Below are positions 48,601-59,570 of a stretch of 64,000 bases of DNA, piece after piece. The first letter of the stretch is position 1. The number at the start of each line of letters is the position of its first letter. The DNA is from Hofstenia miamia. Its lineage: Eukaryota > Xenacoelomorpha > Acoela. The stretch covers positions 2,006,128 through 2,070,127 of the forward strand of contig SCFE01000021.1 in assembly GCA_004352715.1 (NCBI GenBank). The letters are read 5' to 3'. The notes beneath the pieces are model-generated. The model had not been told where the DNA came from, made no database searches, and worked only from the letters and a program-made list of their open reading frames with translations. A program made the translations under genes and the position numbers.

Positions 48601-51600
48601 AAAAAATATAAAAGATAAATTACAAAAATTGCTTTATCTTACATCAAAAAAATTAATCAGAAGGTTGCAATTGTTTGTTATTTACAAGATCTGCAATGTC
48701 TGGTAGTCTTAAATAATGCAACACGCATCTTGTCGTTAACATTGAGACGGTTTCTGGCTTTTGTTTTGATGATTAACATTCAAAAGTTGTGATACATAGC
48801 ATTGAGAATTTCAAGGCTACTGTTGACACTTTGGGATAGAGTTGCAACATGCTTATCCAAAAATCACTGTGGGATTTTTCATCAAAAAATGTTTTTGCAT
48901 TACCGTCATTTTGTAGATCAATTAATTCTTCTTGAATTTTTACATCACCAGTTGGTAGTAAAAAACCAGTAAAGGATTATTAATTAATTAATGGAAGTAG
49001 ACAAGGAGAATGTGCACGAAATGAATACAGCGATTACTGTTGGATTATATTATTCATGTATTATTCATTTTTATCTTAAAATTAAATTTTTTCGCTGTCT
49101 GTTGCGGAACCTACAAAAACTCTCTACGGACCCTAGGTTGGGAAACGTTGATCTATGGGTAGGTATGCTTCCCTGCCATCGTAAAAATTAGGGATACATT
49201 CAGATGTTTGAAGTACATGAAGATATCAACTTTTTGTCAAATATTTTTCGAAATCTTTGAATTTCCTGCAGAACCTATTGTCCAGGTAATAACAGGCTTA
49301 TTAACACCCATGGTGTCAACAACTAGCTTCAACTATTTTATTTTCTATAAATAAAAAAGTCTAACCAAGTCCCTCGGAATTAAGGATGAAAATAAAAGTG
49401 TGGTTTTCGGATTTTAGATATACTTTTTATTTAGTAAGTTATGAGAGTTAAAAAAATTTTTTATAGACTCCACTGCATATTGCATAAATTGTTTGGGTTG
49501 TTTAGGGCTAAGATTGAATTTGCTGTTTGTTGTTGCTGAATGTTGTGCGCTTAATTTCATGGAGACATAGTTAGATTTTGACTGTATATGCAATGACACT
49601 GCTGTGAAAATTTTACTTTGTATTTTTTATGCTTTATGGGTTAAAATGTTTCAAGCTTTACCTCCTTGCTTCAATCACTTAGCCCTAAGTCAACTACCAT
49701 ACTTTAAGGGGTATTATTAAAAAATGTGAGTAGCGCAACAGTAACTAAGGCAGTTGTGGTGGAGTGCACTAGTGGACAAGGATATCGTATTTTAAAGGAT
49801 GCATTGAAGTCTTTTTTACTATCACAAGCAACTTGCCCAACAATCATAAGTGTTATGACAAAAAGCATTATGGTGCAAATGAAGTTGTTGCCAGATTATT
49901 AAAATGTATATTTGAAATTTGCAAAAATTCTAATAACTTCTTTATCATTATTGGATTATATTATTTATGAATTTCAAGAATATAACTATATTTTAGAAAC
50001 ATAGTCGAACTTTATAAAATCTACCTTTAAAGGTATTACAGGCGTTGGGGTATAAATCTATTGTACAAATTCTGTTAGTGAATTTTGAAAAATACTGTAA
50101 TTTAGCAAAGTATATGTAGCTATTTGTATATTTTTCAATATATGCACTTTAGCATGAAGAAATCCTTGAAAAATTGGTATGTAAACAAGTAATTGTTGAC
50201 CCTTTGTGTAAATAGACCTCTTCAAGCACCAGAAAGAATAAGCGTAGAATAAGCATTTACAAGCAGTGTAAGCCTATGTTCCACACAACTATACATATAT
50301 ATGCTAATGAAATGAATTCATTCCATTAAAGCGTATTCATGTTCAACTCTAAAACCTCTTCAACATATCAAAACATGAAAGTGTAAATATCCAAGGAATA
50401 GGATGATATTTACAAAAGTTTGTCTATTATAGAATTTGACGAATATGAACGCTTATTTTCGAAGTAAGATTTAAGAATTTTAATGCTTGCGTACAATTCT
50501 CAACAATCTATTCGATAATACTTGTCGACCTCTATTCAGGTGCATGTATATACATAATTGCTGCCACTGTTTTATGAGTATTAAATGTCAGATAGATTAT
50601 TTTCTATTTACCTCACTATAAACGATTGTATATTGAAAAATGGAATTGTACTGTATTGATAAAGTGGGAATTGGCTAATGTTTTTAACTAAAAATACGAT
50701 GCTAATAACACAAATATGTATATACTAAATATGCCAAAATGCTATATATTAATTTCAAGGATGTTCTATCCACAAAGATGTGACATGAGTCCATTCATAG
50801 GTTTTGATACTAGCCTGATATAAATAACTTTCTGAAAAAAGAAATACGATATCAGCAACATATAACTAGCAAATGTATATGTACACTAAAACTTTTATTT
50901 GATTTCTTTATTTTTTCTCTTTAAATAGAATTTTTCTATATAGAAATCTTTCAGAATATTCCAATCCCTAACCCAACCCGATCCGACCAATATAAAATTA
51001 TTAACAGTCTGACGCGCCCAGGTCCATATAAAATTAACATTTTAAACCAAATCGATGACACCCTGATATAATAGATATAAACAATTCAATTTCAGTAAAT
51101 GTTCTTTTGATTTTCAGAAACATGATTTTATCTGCAGTTTTTAATTATAACCTAGTTCTTGTGTTGTAGTGGTGATGGTGAAGCCTCCGAAACTGTTATG
51201 ACACTTATCTTTGGATGAGAATGGTCTAGTAAGAAAGGCATTTCTTCCCATTACAACAAGTTTTATGTGAAAATACCATTCTTGTCAAAATTCTGAATAT
51301 ACTAATGAAAAAAGTAAATGTTCTTTTGATTTTCAGAAACATGATTTTATCTGCAGTTTTTAATTATAACCTAGTTCTTAGTGTTGTAGTGGTGATGGTG
51401 AAGCCTCCAAAACTGTTGACACTTATTTTTGGATGAGAATGGTCTAGTAAGAAAGGCATTTCTTCCCATTACAACAAGTTTTGTGTGAAAATATCATTCT
51501 TGTCAAAATTCTGAATATACTAATGAAAACTTTTAATTTCTAATATTTTAATTAGTTATTTGTTCCAACCTATGCATCTACTTCAAGGTTATTACCTCCG

Positions 51601-54600
51601 CCAAGGAGGTTATGTTTTTGGTAGCGTTGGTTTGTTTGTTTGTCTGTCTGTTAGCAACTTTACGGAAAATTAATAGATGGATTGACCTCAAATTTTCACC
51701 AGAGGTGCGTTCCGACCAAGGAAGAATCCATTAAATTTTGGTTCTGGTCTGGGGGACAAAAGCTGCGTGGCGGAGGTCTGCGCTCTCCGAGTGCTTTTCT
51801 AGTTAGTAACATGCATTTATGACGTAATAATGCATAATTATGATTGAATAAGAAATGTGAAAAAATATTAATCCATAATGATATGGGGTCCCATTACTGC
51901 AAGTGGACGAGCTAGAATATGGCTAATAACCCAAAGGCACAGCAATGAATGTAAAGACATATATTTGAATTCCTAGGGTGAAGCTACAAATTCACATGAA
52001 CATCCGTAATTGCAATGTTTAAGGACAATGCCATAATGCAGCTTCTGTGAAGAGATGACTACAATCCAATGGCATTACTCTTTTTGGAACCTGGCCTGGC
52101 TCATCTCCGCATCTTAATCTGATCGAAAATATCTTGAGTACAATGAAAAGAATCATTGTCAATTACAATGCATCATCTCTGGCCGATTTCCAACGAGTGT
52201 TTCTTGAAGTCTGGACCCAAACTTTTGCATAGCATTAGTGGAAAGCATGCTAGATCTCATTGCTGCTGTTCTGGGGTGCAAAGGTAGCCATACAAAATAT
52301 TAAGGACAATGAAAATAGTATTTTTTTATTTTTTATATGCTTTCCGTTCGTTTAATTGCTATTTATCAATACATGACTTATTTAATGTTGAATCAATAAA
52401 TCGGTTTTAAAAATGCGTGCATACAGACTTTTGTATACTCAATGCATTTTTAATTATTTATTGCAAAGCCCTGTCTATTGCCCCATGTTACTCCAGTATA
52501 AATTGGCATCATTTTTGTTGGTCACAACTCACAGTTGCATGCCAATTTTCAATATTTTTTTAAATTACTAAATTTTACTATTTCTACCAAAATCAGTATG
52601 ACCTATAATTTTTGAATGAAGTGCCCCGATCAACTTTCTTTTGTTTAAGCCAGTTACCTACCCGTTTGCAACTTTGAATCATAGCACTGAGCTATAAGGT
52701 TAAATATTTTTACATAATATTTTCCAGTTCTTGAAATTGAATTCTTATATAATCTAAAAACTCCCCAAATTCTAAGATGAAGCTAGGCAAACTATCATTT
52801 ACGCATTCGGAGGAAATGAGGACCATCTTAATATCTTTATTAAGTTGTACACTATTGTCAGATTTCACCAGATATTTGTACACTATTGTCAGATTTCACC
52901 AGATATTCCGATATATAATTTAAGTCTATTTCACAATGACAATTTTAGGTATGTTGAATTATAAAATGGTTCTTTACCTAATCGAATTCACCGTAAAATG
53001 AGAACCTCTTATGCTCCCCAAAATGAGTTCAGAATATTTTCGTACTAAATCGTGTTAGTAAACATTTCTCCTAACTATATAAAATAGCCACAGGTGGACA
53101 AAATGAACGTAAACAGCCTTTGGAAATCAATAATACAATTATGCAAATAAATCCACTTAAGATTTATACCAATCTTCATACTTTATCTAAATGAATAGTT
53201 GTAACGAAGGCGTTCATGAACTTTTGTCATTGATATCAAAAAAATAAATTTTAGAGTCGTTTACAGGTTTTATGAAAGGGCTAACTTCATAATTGAATTG
53301 TTTAGACGTAAATTCATTCTTAACCTTCAATATATTGAAAAGCTTAAGAATTCCTCCAGAAAGGCAGCTTTATCCGAAAATAAATCAGCTTACGCTGCTA
53401 GTCTTTGCATGAATAACCTTTATACATCAAACCACTTTTTTGCAAATCAATATTAGTTGAATGAAGCAGGGATGTGCCGGAATTCCGTAAAATCCGCAAT
53501 TACACAACCGGATACGGATATCCGGTAAAATTTAGCTTGTTTACCAGATTTTACCGGATAACATATTATGAGATAAAACTTGATTTAAAAAATGCAATTT
53601 TCAATGAAAAAGCTATATTTTTTTCATGATATGGAAATTGGCATGAAACAAAACAAGATTTTCTGACATATCAGGACATAGTCTAATTAATATGGTTAAA
53701 ATATTTATTTATTTTCATCAATATTAATTAAGAAATAAAGTTGTTTTTCAGTAATAATTTAATAATATATTATCAGGTATCCGGCAGCCAAATTTACCCG
53801 AATTGCCGGTATATTCAATTCACCCCCATCCCTAGAATGAACTACAGAAAATGTTAACAAAGTTTTTCCCACTTGCATTTAATGACGTGCACAGGATCAG
53901 TAATGAAGAATGGGAATTTTTCATGAATATGAATTGGAATTTTCCGAACTCTTCAGTGTTGTACCAAGCCAGGACTCAATATAGGATGTCTTTATGGAGA
54001 AATTAGCTACTCCAAAGCTGTATCATGATTTGAAGGATTTTATTGTACCCATGCGTTTACTAGAATGGCTAGCCTGACAAATGAACTGCAGTATATGACA
54101 CTTAATGAGTTCTTTCTGCTCTGCATATTTGGTTGTCTATCTGGCTCCTCCGCTCCTTTCAGATCTGCTATATCCATTCTTTTTGAAATACTGAGCAATC
54201 CTCATAGGCCAGTCTTTTCTTCCAATTATAGCAATTAAATTATTACAATATTAAATTAGTTAAACTGAATATAACAATTTTAAATATAAAACTAATATTA
54301 ACTATCATTGATTATTTTCAATTGATAAGTGCAAGAATAATGCAGTGGGACTGCGTGAGTTAAGCAAACCAAAGCCATGCCATTTAGAAAATACTACAAT
54401 AAAAGAATATGGCCTACCTAATGTAGAGATAAAATTAGCTTCCCAAACTTCAACCTTGATGTTATTTTTGATGAGTAATTTATAGGTAACACTCATATCT
54501 TTAGACCTTTTCCTTTCTGCTTCAATTACCCTCCTACGCCTGCTATCATTTATTTCCATCAAAGATAATATTTGCTAATTTTGCTGAACCTTTGTTTTGT

Positions 54601-56957
54601 CATCTTAGAAATTCTCAAAATTGTAGGTTAGATCTTCTCGATTAAGTGACGCTGCTTTGCAAAAAGCTTTTAGTGCATAGGTGCTGTTTTTGATTGCTGG
54701 TTTGCCAGCTCTAGACTGCAGCTGCTTCTTCTTTGTGATCCTAGTATAGCTATCAACATCCATTTCCCTTTTCTACCGCTTTTATGTGAGGTAGTGTACA
54801 CAGGTTCAATTTAACTACCAACTTTTTCTATTCTTTCACTGAAATTATATCTACTAGCCATTTCAAAATATTACAAAACTTTAAAACAAAAGTGTGGTCC
54901 TAGATCAATAAAATTTCATAGACTATTGTTGGGATCAATAGCACAATGAATGAATACTATTTTAGGAATTCCACTGGCATGAATTGAGCCAGGCGGTGAC
55001 AAATCTCAATTTTGATGGAAATTGTTTATAACTAATTTTGTAAATCAACTCTTCATATATAATGTATTTCTAGTAATATGATCTTTGATTAAATTTTAAT
55101 CTACTTTTGTTAGAAACGCATTGATATATGTGATTAGGTTGCTAGCATATTATTTAGCCTCATTACTGTGTTTTCGACCCACTTCTCGATTTAAAGATCA
55201 ATTGAGGATGCATGCTTTGGATTTGAATGCTCCGTTGTTGGGTGACCACTTGTATTCGCAACGGATTACACGTTTGCTAGGTTCTTCCATTATAGTTCCT
55301 TCACAAACTTCAGTCCCTGACAGGCCTCAAAAATTAGATTCAGAAATATTAAAGGCTTTACAGGTAGTATATTATTATATTAAATCGTATATTAAATTAT
55401 CAATTGAATTATGGTTAACATTTCATTTTTTATAAGGATCAAAATCTTTTTGAAACTACATGCAATTGATGAAGACAAGTTCATGAGTCTTTTGAAATTG
55501 ATATCATATAAGTTCATGTATTAAGAGACTAAAAAGAGATTTTAATTGTAAAGTTTCTTTCAAGCTTATAGCTACTGTATATTCAGTATTTATAAAATTT
55601 GTATTTTGCTCGTACATTTACAGCATTATTAACGATAGAGACTCTATAATCATAAGTACTTATTTTATTGGTTTGCTTTCATAAATGAAATTGCGTCTAT
55701 TATTTAGAAGTGAAATTATATCTCTTTAATGCTGTTGACTGCAAGTAATGTTTAGTTTTTTCTCTTGCACATCCTTATTATCCCATTGTTAAAAAATGAG
55801 ACGAAGAAGATAAACACTAATTCTATCTTCTTAATTCAAAATTTTTGTTTAGGTACTTTATTAAATAATTTTCGTTTTGTATTTGTCTGATTAGCTTCTA
55901 GTATATAGTTGTAGATATTTCTCACGTGAATATGTATTTGCTTTTTAACCTTTCGCGATAATTTGTAGTGATGTCAATATGTTGTTTACATATCAATCTT
56001 AAACACTTGATTTTTCTAAGAAATCAAATACTGGGCGTAATTCCTTAGTTAATCAATTTAATATCGCGTTTCACCTTCTAGAGCGTATTCTCAAAGCGTA
56101 GAAAGTTTGTTGCAGGCTTCATTAGTTTATAGTGTACATTCAAAAAAAGGACTAGAATTGAATCGAATTTCCTTGCTATGAAGGAACTTTACAATTCTCT
56201 ATGCCGGTATTTATTCCTGAAATTAGAATCAATTGAGATTTTGAGGATATTGAGTTATGGCTACATATTTTAAGACTTTCAATTAAAGTAGTTTTTTGTT
56301 ATAAACTAAGGTATTGCCCGTAACCCGTACCTATAAAAATAGACCCTGTGGTATATCCATGTCCGTATTGAACTAAAATAGCTTGACGCAAAAAGAAAAC
56401 CCTCAGGTGTGCTTTTATACATGCATACTGAAACGATCATATCAACCATAAATGAAATTTACTTCAAAAACCAAATTTTGTTCTTTGTTGACATCACTGA
56501 AAAGTTCTTAATTTTTAGGATGCCGTCGTAGTAAGACAGACCATATAAATTTGTAGTACATATACATATCTGTTAAAAATGTCGAGGGGGTACATTGTCA
56601 CAATCTCCTCTGATATTCTGAAGAAGTTATCGATCCCTCATCCCTCTTCAAGTTTGTAATTCAATATAAAATCCAGAGCAGTTTGAATTCGAGTTGAAAT
56701 GTAATTATGGTTTTCGTTTACAGAGCTTAAAATTGTATTATTTCTTGTTCAAACGCTTTTTAATTGATTTCTAAACTACTGAATTTTAGGTCCCTTCAAT
56801 TTCAGTGCTACAGCTCCCACTATTTTTACACTTAGAAAGAGTAGAAATTCCACACTTCAAGTTGACTTCCGAAAATTTAAGTTTATGTGCTCCACCATTG
56901 CCATATTTTCAGAACACCTTATTTCGCTTGAAACTTGTAGATGAAGAAGGGATTTAA
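45639..56957 (+). CDS. RPUSD3: RPUSD3, mitochondrial pseudouridine-synthase-like protein
   Basis: Exons 45639-45934, 47333-47640, 55158-55363 and 56790-56957, with GT-AG borders and phases 2, 1 and 0, give 325 residues; human RPUSD3 has about 350. The family (RluA-type) isomerises uridine in RNA. RPUSD3 acts in mitochondrial RNA granules and affects mitochondrial mRNA and ribosome assembly. The start MFSNLSFKRYATTKK is basic and amphipathic, fitting a mitochondrial targeting peptide. NIVAFNKPPGLPVAS is the RluA N-terminal block. CKAPAREASGLAIAAT spans the first junction and stands where active enzymes have HRLD...SG, so the catalytic Asp is absent. RPTSRFKDQLRMHAL and APLLGDHLYSQRI follow. 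PLFLHLERVEIP and LCAPPLPYFQNTLFRLKL at the C-terminus match RPUSD3 rather than RPUSD4. The third intron (47641-55157) is 7.5 kb and filled with transposons. The first AATAAA seen after the stop is at 58063. Confidence 0.9.
45935..46989. other. RPUSD3 intron 1, AT-rich
   Basis: No exon or element recognised before the MITE-like remnant near 46990. Confidence 0.5.
46990..47200. repeat. Possible degraded copy of the GGCTCG MITE
   Basis: AAGCTTGGCTCGTTACAAG and GCTCGTTGACAAATCTGA (about 47154-47195) match the right end of the element at 24924-25396, with substitutions. The left end is not recognisable. Confidence 0.45.
47840..48320. other. RPUSD3 intron 3, possible MITE with CGGGTTGGGTT words
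   Basis: GTCGGGTCTAG and GTCGGGTTGGGTTGG near 47893-47945 have an inverted partner, AACCCAACCCGA, near 50972. Either two related MITEs or the ends of one nested element are possible; the boundaries were not resolved. Confidence 0.3.
48509..49150 (-). mobile_element. hAT element, internally deleted, with 8-bp target duplication
   Basis: The left end CAGTGTTTCCCAACC and the right end GGTTGGGAAACGTTG are inverted repeats. Both flanks read ATCTATGG (48501-48508 and 49151-49158), a perfect 8-bp duplication. The element is 642 bp and keeps only the 3' end of the transposase on the minus strand. Confidence 0.93.
48653..48966 (-). pseudogene. C-terminal part of a hAT transposase
   Basis: One minus-strand frame, with a single internal stop near 48775, reads VKIQEELIDLQNDGNAKTFF, then SDFWISMLQLYPKVSTVALK and LPDIADLVNNKQLQPSD before the final stop at 48653. 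This order (LQ.D..., DFW, YPK...AL.F, C-terminal PDI..LV..KQ..PS) is that of the dimerisation end of hAT transposases. The ERSFS-like block is lost. Confidence 0.8.
49159..51093. other. RPUSD3 intron 3, AT-rich
   Basis: No coding signal recognised. AACCCAACCCGATCCGACC near 50972 is discussed under the 47840 entry. Confidence 0.5.
51094..51530. repeat. Tandem duplication of a 219-bp unit
   Basis: Bases 51094-51312 recur at 51313-51529 with only a few substitutions and small indels, starting AGTAAATGTTCTTTTGATTT. No N separates the copies, and the differences argue for a real, fairly recent tandem duplication. Confidence 0.9.
51593..51803 (+). mobile_element. Helitron-like non-autonomous repeat
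   Basis: This short repeat starts ACCTCCGCCAAGGAGGTTAT and includes GGTAGCGTTGGTTTGTTTG. It ends with the small hairpin GCGCTC-tcc-GAGTGC followed by TTTTCTAGTT. A 3' hairpin followed by CTAGT is a Helitron terminus, and no target duplication is seen. Very similar sequence is, as I recall, widespread in animals. Confidence 0.55.
51870..52315 (+). pseudogene. Tc1-like transposase 3' remnant
   Basis: Frames joined across shifts give MIWGPITASGRAR-like text, then NGITLF, then PGSSPHLNLIENI with STMKRIIVNYNASSLADFQR. PGSSPHLNLIENI is the third-catalytic-residue region of Tc1-type transposases. VESMLDLIAAVLGCKG-like text and a stop near 52310 follow. The 5' half and terminal repeats are missing. 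Confidence 0.8.
52845..52906. repeat. Tandem 31-bp duplication
   Basis: Two exact copies of a 31-base unit, 52845-52875 and 52876-52906, starting TTGTACACTATTGTCAG. Confidence 0.95.
53467..53834. mobile_element. hAT-type MITE, 368 bp
   Basis: The left end CAGGGATGTGCCGGAATT and the right end ...CCCCCATCCCTA are inverted over the outer bases. The flanks GAATGAAG and GAATGAAC match at 7 of 8 positions. The inside is rich in CCGGAT/ATCCGG words (ATCCGGTAAAATT, TTTTACCGGAT, GTATCCGG), which repeat in both orientations. Confidence 0.75.
54305..54765 (-). pseudogene. Unidentified ORF remnant
   Basis: Minus-strand pieces read MDVDSYTRITKKKQLQS with KPAIKNSTYALKAFCKAASL, then, in the open frame 54562-54305, NDSRRRRVIEAERKRSKDMS with VTYKLLIKNNIKVEVWEANF. 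The basic heptad-like text looks like real protein. It is broken and lies antisense in RPUSD3 intron 3, which suggests a retrotransposed or mobile origin. I do not recognise the family. Confidence 0.4.
55364..56789. other. RPUSD3 intron 4, AT-rich
   Basis: No exon or element recognised. It ends with the acceptor CTGAATTTTAG before 56790. Confidence 0.6.
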
Positions 56958-57771
56958 TCAAATCAAATTTAATTTTTTCAATTTCTGTAAAACCCACGTT
57001 GTTCAATATTTCAATTGAAGTAGGCTTATTTTGTTTCGCAAATTCCCAGAAAGTATGTATTTTTCTTTTAACATAATACTGCTATTCTTACGATATTTGC
57101 TGCAAACATATTGTGGTTAAGTATACATAGCATCAATGCATACTAATTTGGCGAGTTTGCTCCAATCAAAGTGAACTCTATTGTAATGTTTATTCCAAAT
57201 TGATCCTAGATTACTCAAGTGAAGAGTCACGTTATGTCTTTAATTCATCATATAATTTCTACAATGCACTTTTGGGGATGTTTGTAAGGAATTGAGCTGT
57301 CCAGTTGCTATTTTCCTCGTGGCTTGGTTACGTACAGAATCAGTGCAAGTCAACTTTTTTAAAGTTATGCTTGATATTTGTCATTTGATTGTGTTGGCTT
57401 CATCAAATCAATCAATCAAAACAAGCATTCTTTTCATTTTCATTTTTTAATTGGGAGTATGTAATTTTATTAATGCTTTTTAGATATGATTGTTTTCATA
57501 TATAAGTAATGCATTTAAATCTTTCATTCATTAGTTCTAATACTATTTGAATAGCTCTATAAATTTGTGCAATTTTGTACTAAGAGACTAGTTGTGTTAT
57601 AAATATATCATAATCAAGCAAAACAGCATATATTTTCAGAATGTAGATAGTTTTTTGGCCGAATAATTCTGGATATTTTCATACTTTGATAACACTTTTT
57701 CTAAAAAACTAGAATATCATTTATAGTTACGTTACTTTTTTGTCTTGAATTTCTTTTCTACATTCTTTTAG

Positions 57772-57822
57772 GGTCGATATGATCATTCAGTAAAGAAGCC
57801 AGTTCTAACAGCAATTCCCTGA
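57772..57822 (+). CDS. Possible alternative terminal exon
   Basis: A long pyrimidine-rich tract ends in TTCTTTTAG at 57771. It is followed by an open phase-0 stretch, GRYDHSVKKPVLTAIP, and a stop at 57822. An AATAAA follows at 58063. RPUSD3 exon 3 also ends in phase 0, so it could splice here and give another C-terminus. This is weakly supported and could be chance. Confidence 0.25.
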   Translation, partial: GRYDHSVKKPVLTAIP

Positions 57823-59570
57823 AGTATATTTTCAAGAGGAAACATATTATTAGGCTGCAGCAGACATTCACTATAATATTTTATATTAGTATAGTTGGCT
57901 TTCAATGTGTAGGAACAACCACGATTCAGTCGGGTTGTATCAAGAATCGCTAACGAAATAATCGCAATTTAAAACCTGTTTCGTTTTTACGTGTGCATGA
58001 GTTAGCAGATACTTGTTTTAGTGCTATTTTTATACAACTAAGACCATATTATAGGACTTTTAAATAAAAACTTTTACTATAAGTAAAGCTAAATTTTTTC
58101 TAAAATCTATAAACTATTTCTTCTAAAAATCGAATAGAAATGTTTGCTCGTGACTTGACAGTTCATTGACTCTGATGTGAATTCCATTTTCATTCTTTCG
58201 TCTTCCTAGTGTGGTGGAAGGCTTCTTCTTAATGCTATAAGTGCAAAATTTCGCAATTTTCCATTTTGCCAATTTTTTGCTTCACTTCCAAATCGGAAAT
58301 TGAGACGTTTTTTGCAAGAAACCAGTATGTTTTCATCGTAATAGTATCTAAATATCGTGTTTTAATTTCTATTTGAATTCTAGAAATTTATTGATTTTGT
58401 GCTTTTCTCTTACGTGGAAAAAACATTCATTTAGTAATTTGCCAGCATTGCGGATTGGATAATCTACGTTCTACAAAAATGGGAAATAAGTTTTTTAAGA
58501 AACCATTAAACATTGAAATAGTGTATATGCTGATAGATCGATATCTTAAGCTTTAATTGAAAGATTTTATTTTTCATTAAAGTTCAATACTCACTACATA
58601 AACAATGGACTGCAGCATATTTGGCTTCAATTTCAACTAAGGTTGAATAATTTTTAATCTTCGCATCTCCAGATAAACTTAAACCAAACTTCGTTGAGCT
58701 GCTATCGGAATAAATAGAATCTAAGTAATTTTTTCGTTTTCCCCTACAAAAATGATTATTTCAATAGTGAAGTTTTTAAAATCCCTGCCTCATGCAAAGA
58801 GTTAGTCTATATAATAAATCCTTGTATTTGACTATGTAACGTGTCATAGTTGATTTGTATGTAGCGTTATTTAACTGATTTACATGCGTAATCTAACGTC
58901 TACCTCAATGCTCGTCCCACAAATTTATATTTGACTTGTTTCTTGTGGTTCTTTGCTTTCGACCACAAGTGAGACAGCTTCTGTGTGTTTCGAATTTTAA
59001 ATGAACCTTCATCTTTGTTTATCCATTGTAACACTGAAAGGTATTGATCAGAGTGTAACAGATATACTAAGAATTCCCAGAGTTTCGGTAGCTGCTTGTC
59101 TCCTAATTGAATTATCTAATTTATTGAAACTCAATTGTTACATACACATAGTTTAAATATAAATATCACATTGGGTTTGAATTTTAATGTACAGGTCGCA
59201 AACATTTGTTCAGGTTTTCAATCGAATGTTATGACTTTAACCATCACCAAATAACTGTATTTATTGCATTTTCAGTTTAATTTATTCAAATTTAGCAATT
59301 ATAAAATTAGTTTCAAATTATTTTTTGCAATTTCCATGGTTATTGATAATATAATTTAAATATTTAATTAAAAAATAATTATGAATGCGACTGTCATTAT
59401 TCATTTCTAGTGTTCTCTTTCAAAACACAACAAAATACAGAATTAGCAAATGAAATCGTGTAATTTTAAATGCTTATCACAATCAACACTGATGTGTCTA
59501 TAATGTCCATTGGTGTTTACAAAGACAATAAAGCCGTTAGAGCAAGATCTATTTCTTAGAAATTGTAAAT
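57823..59570. other. Intergenic AT-rich DNA between convergent genes
   Basis: No coding signal seen other than a possible extra 3' exon of the minus-strand gene near 59400-59420. AATAAA at 58063 may end the RPUSD3 transcript. Confidence 0.45.
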
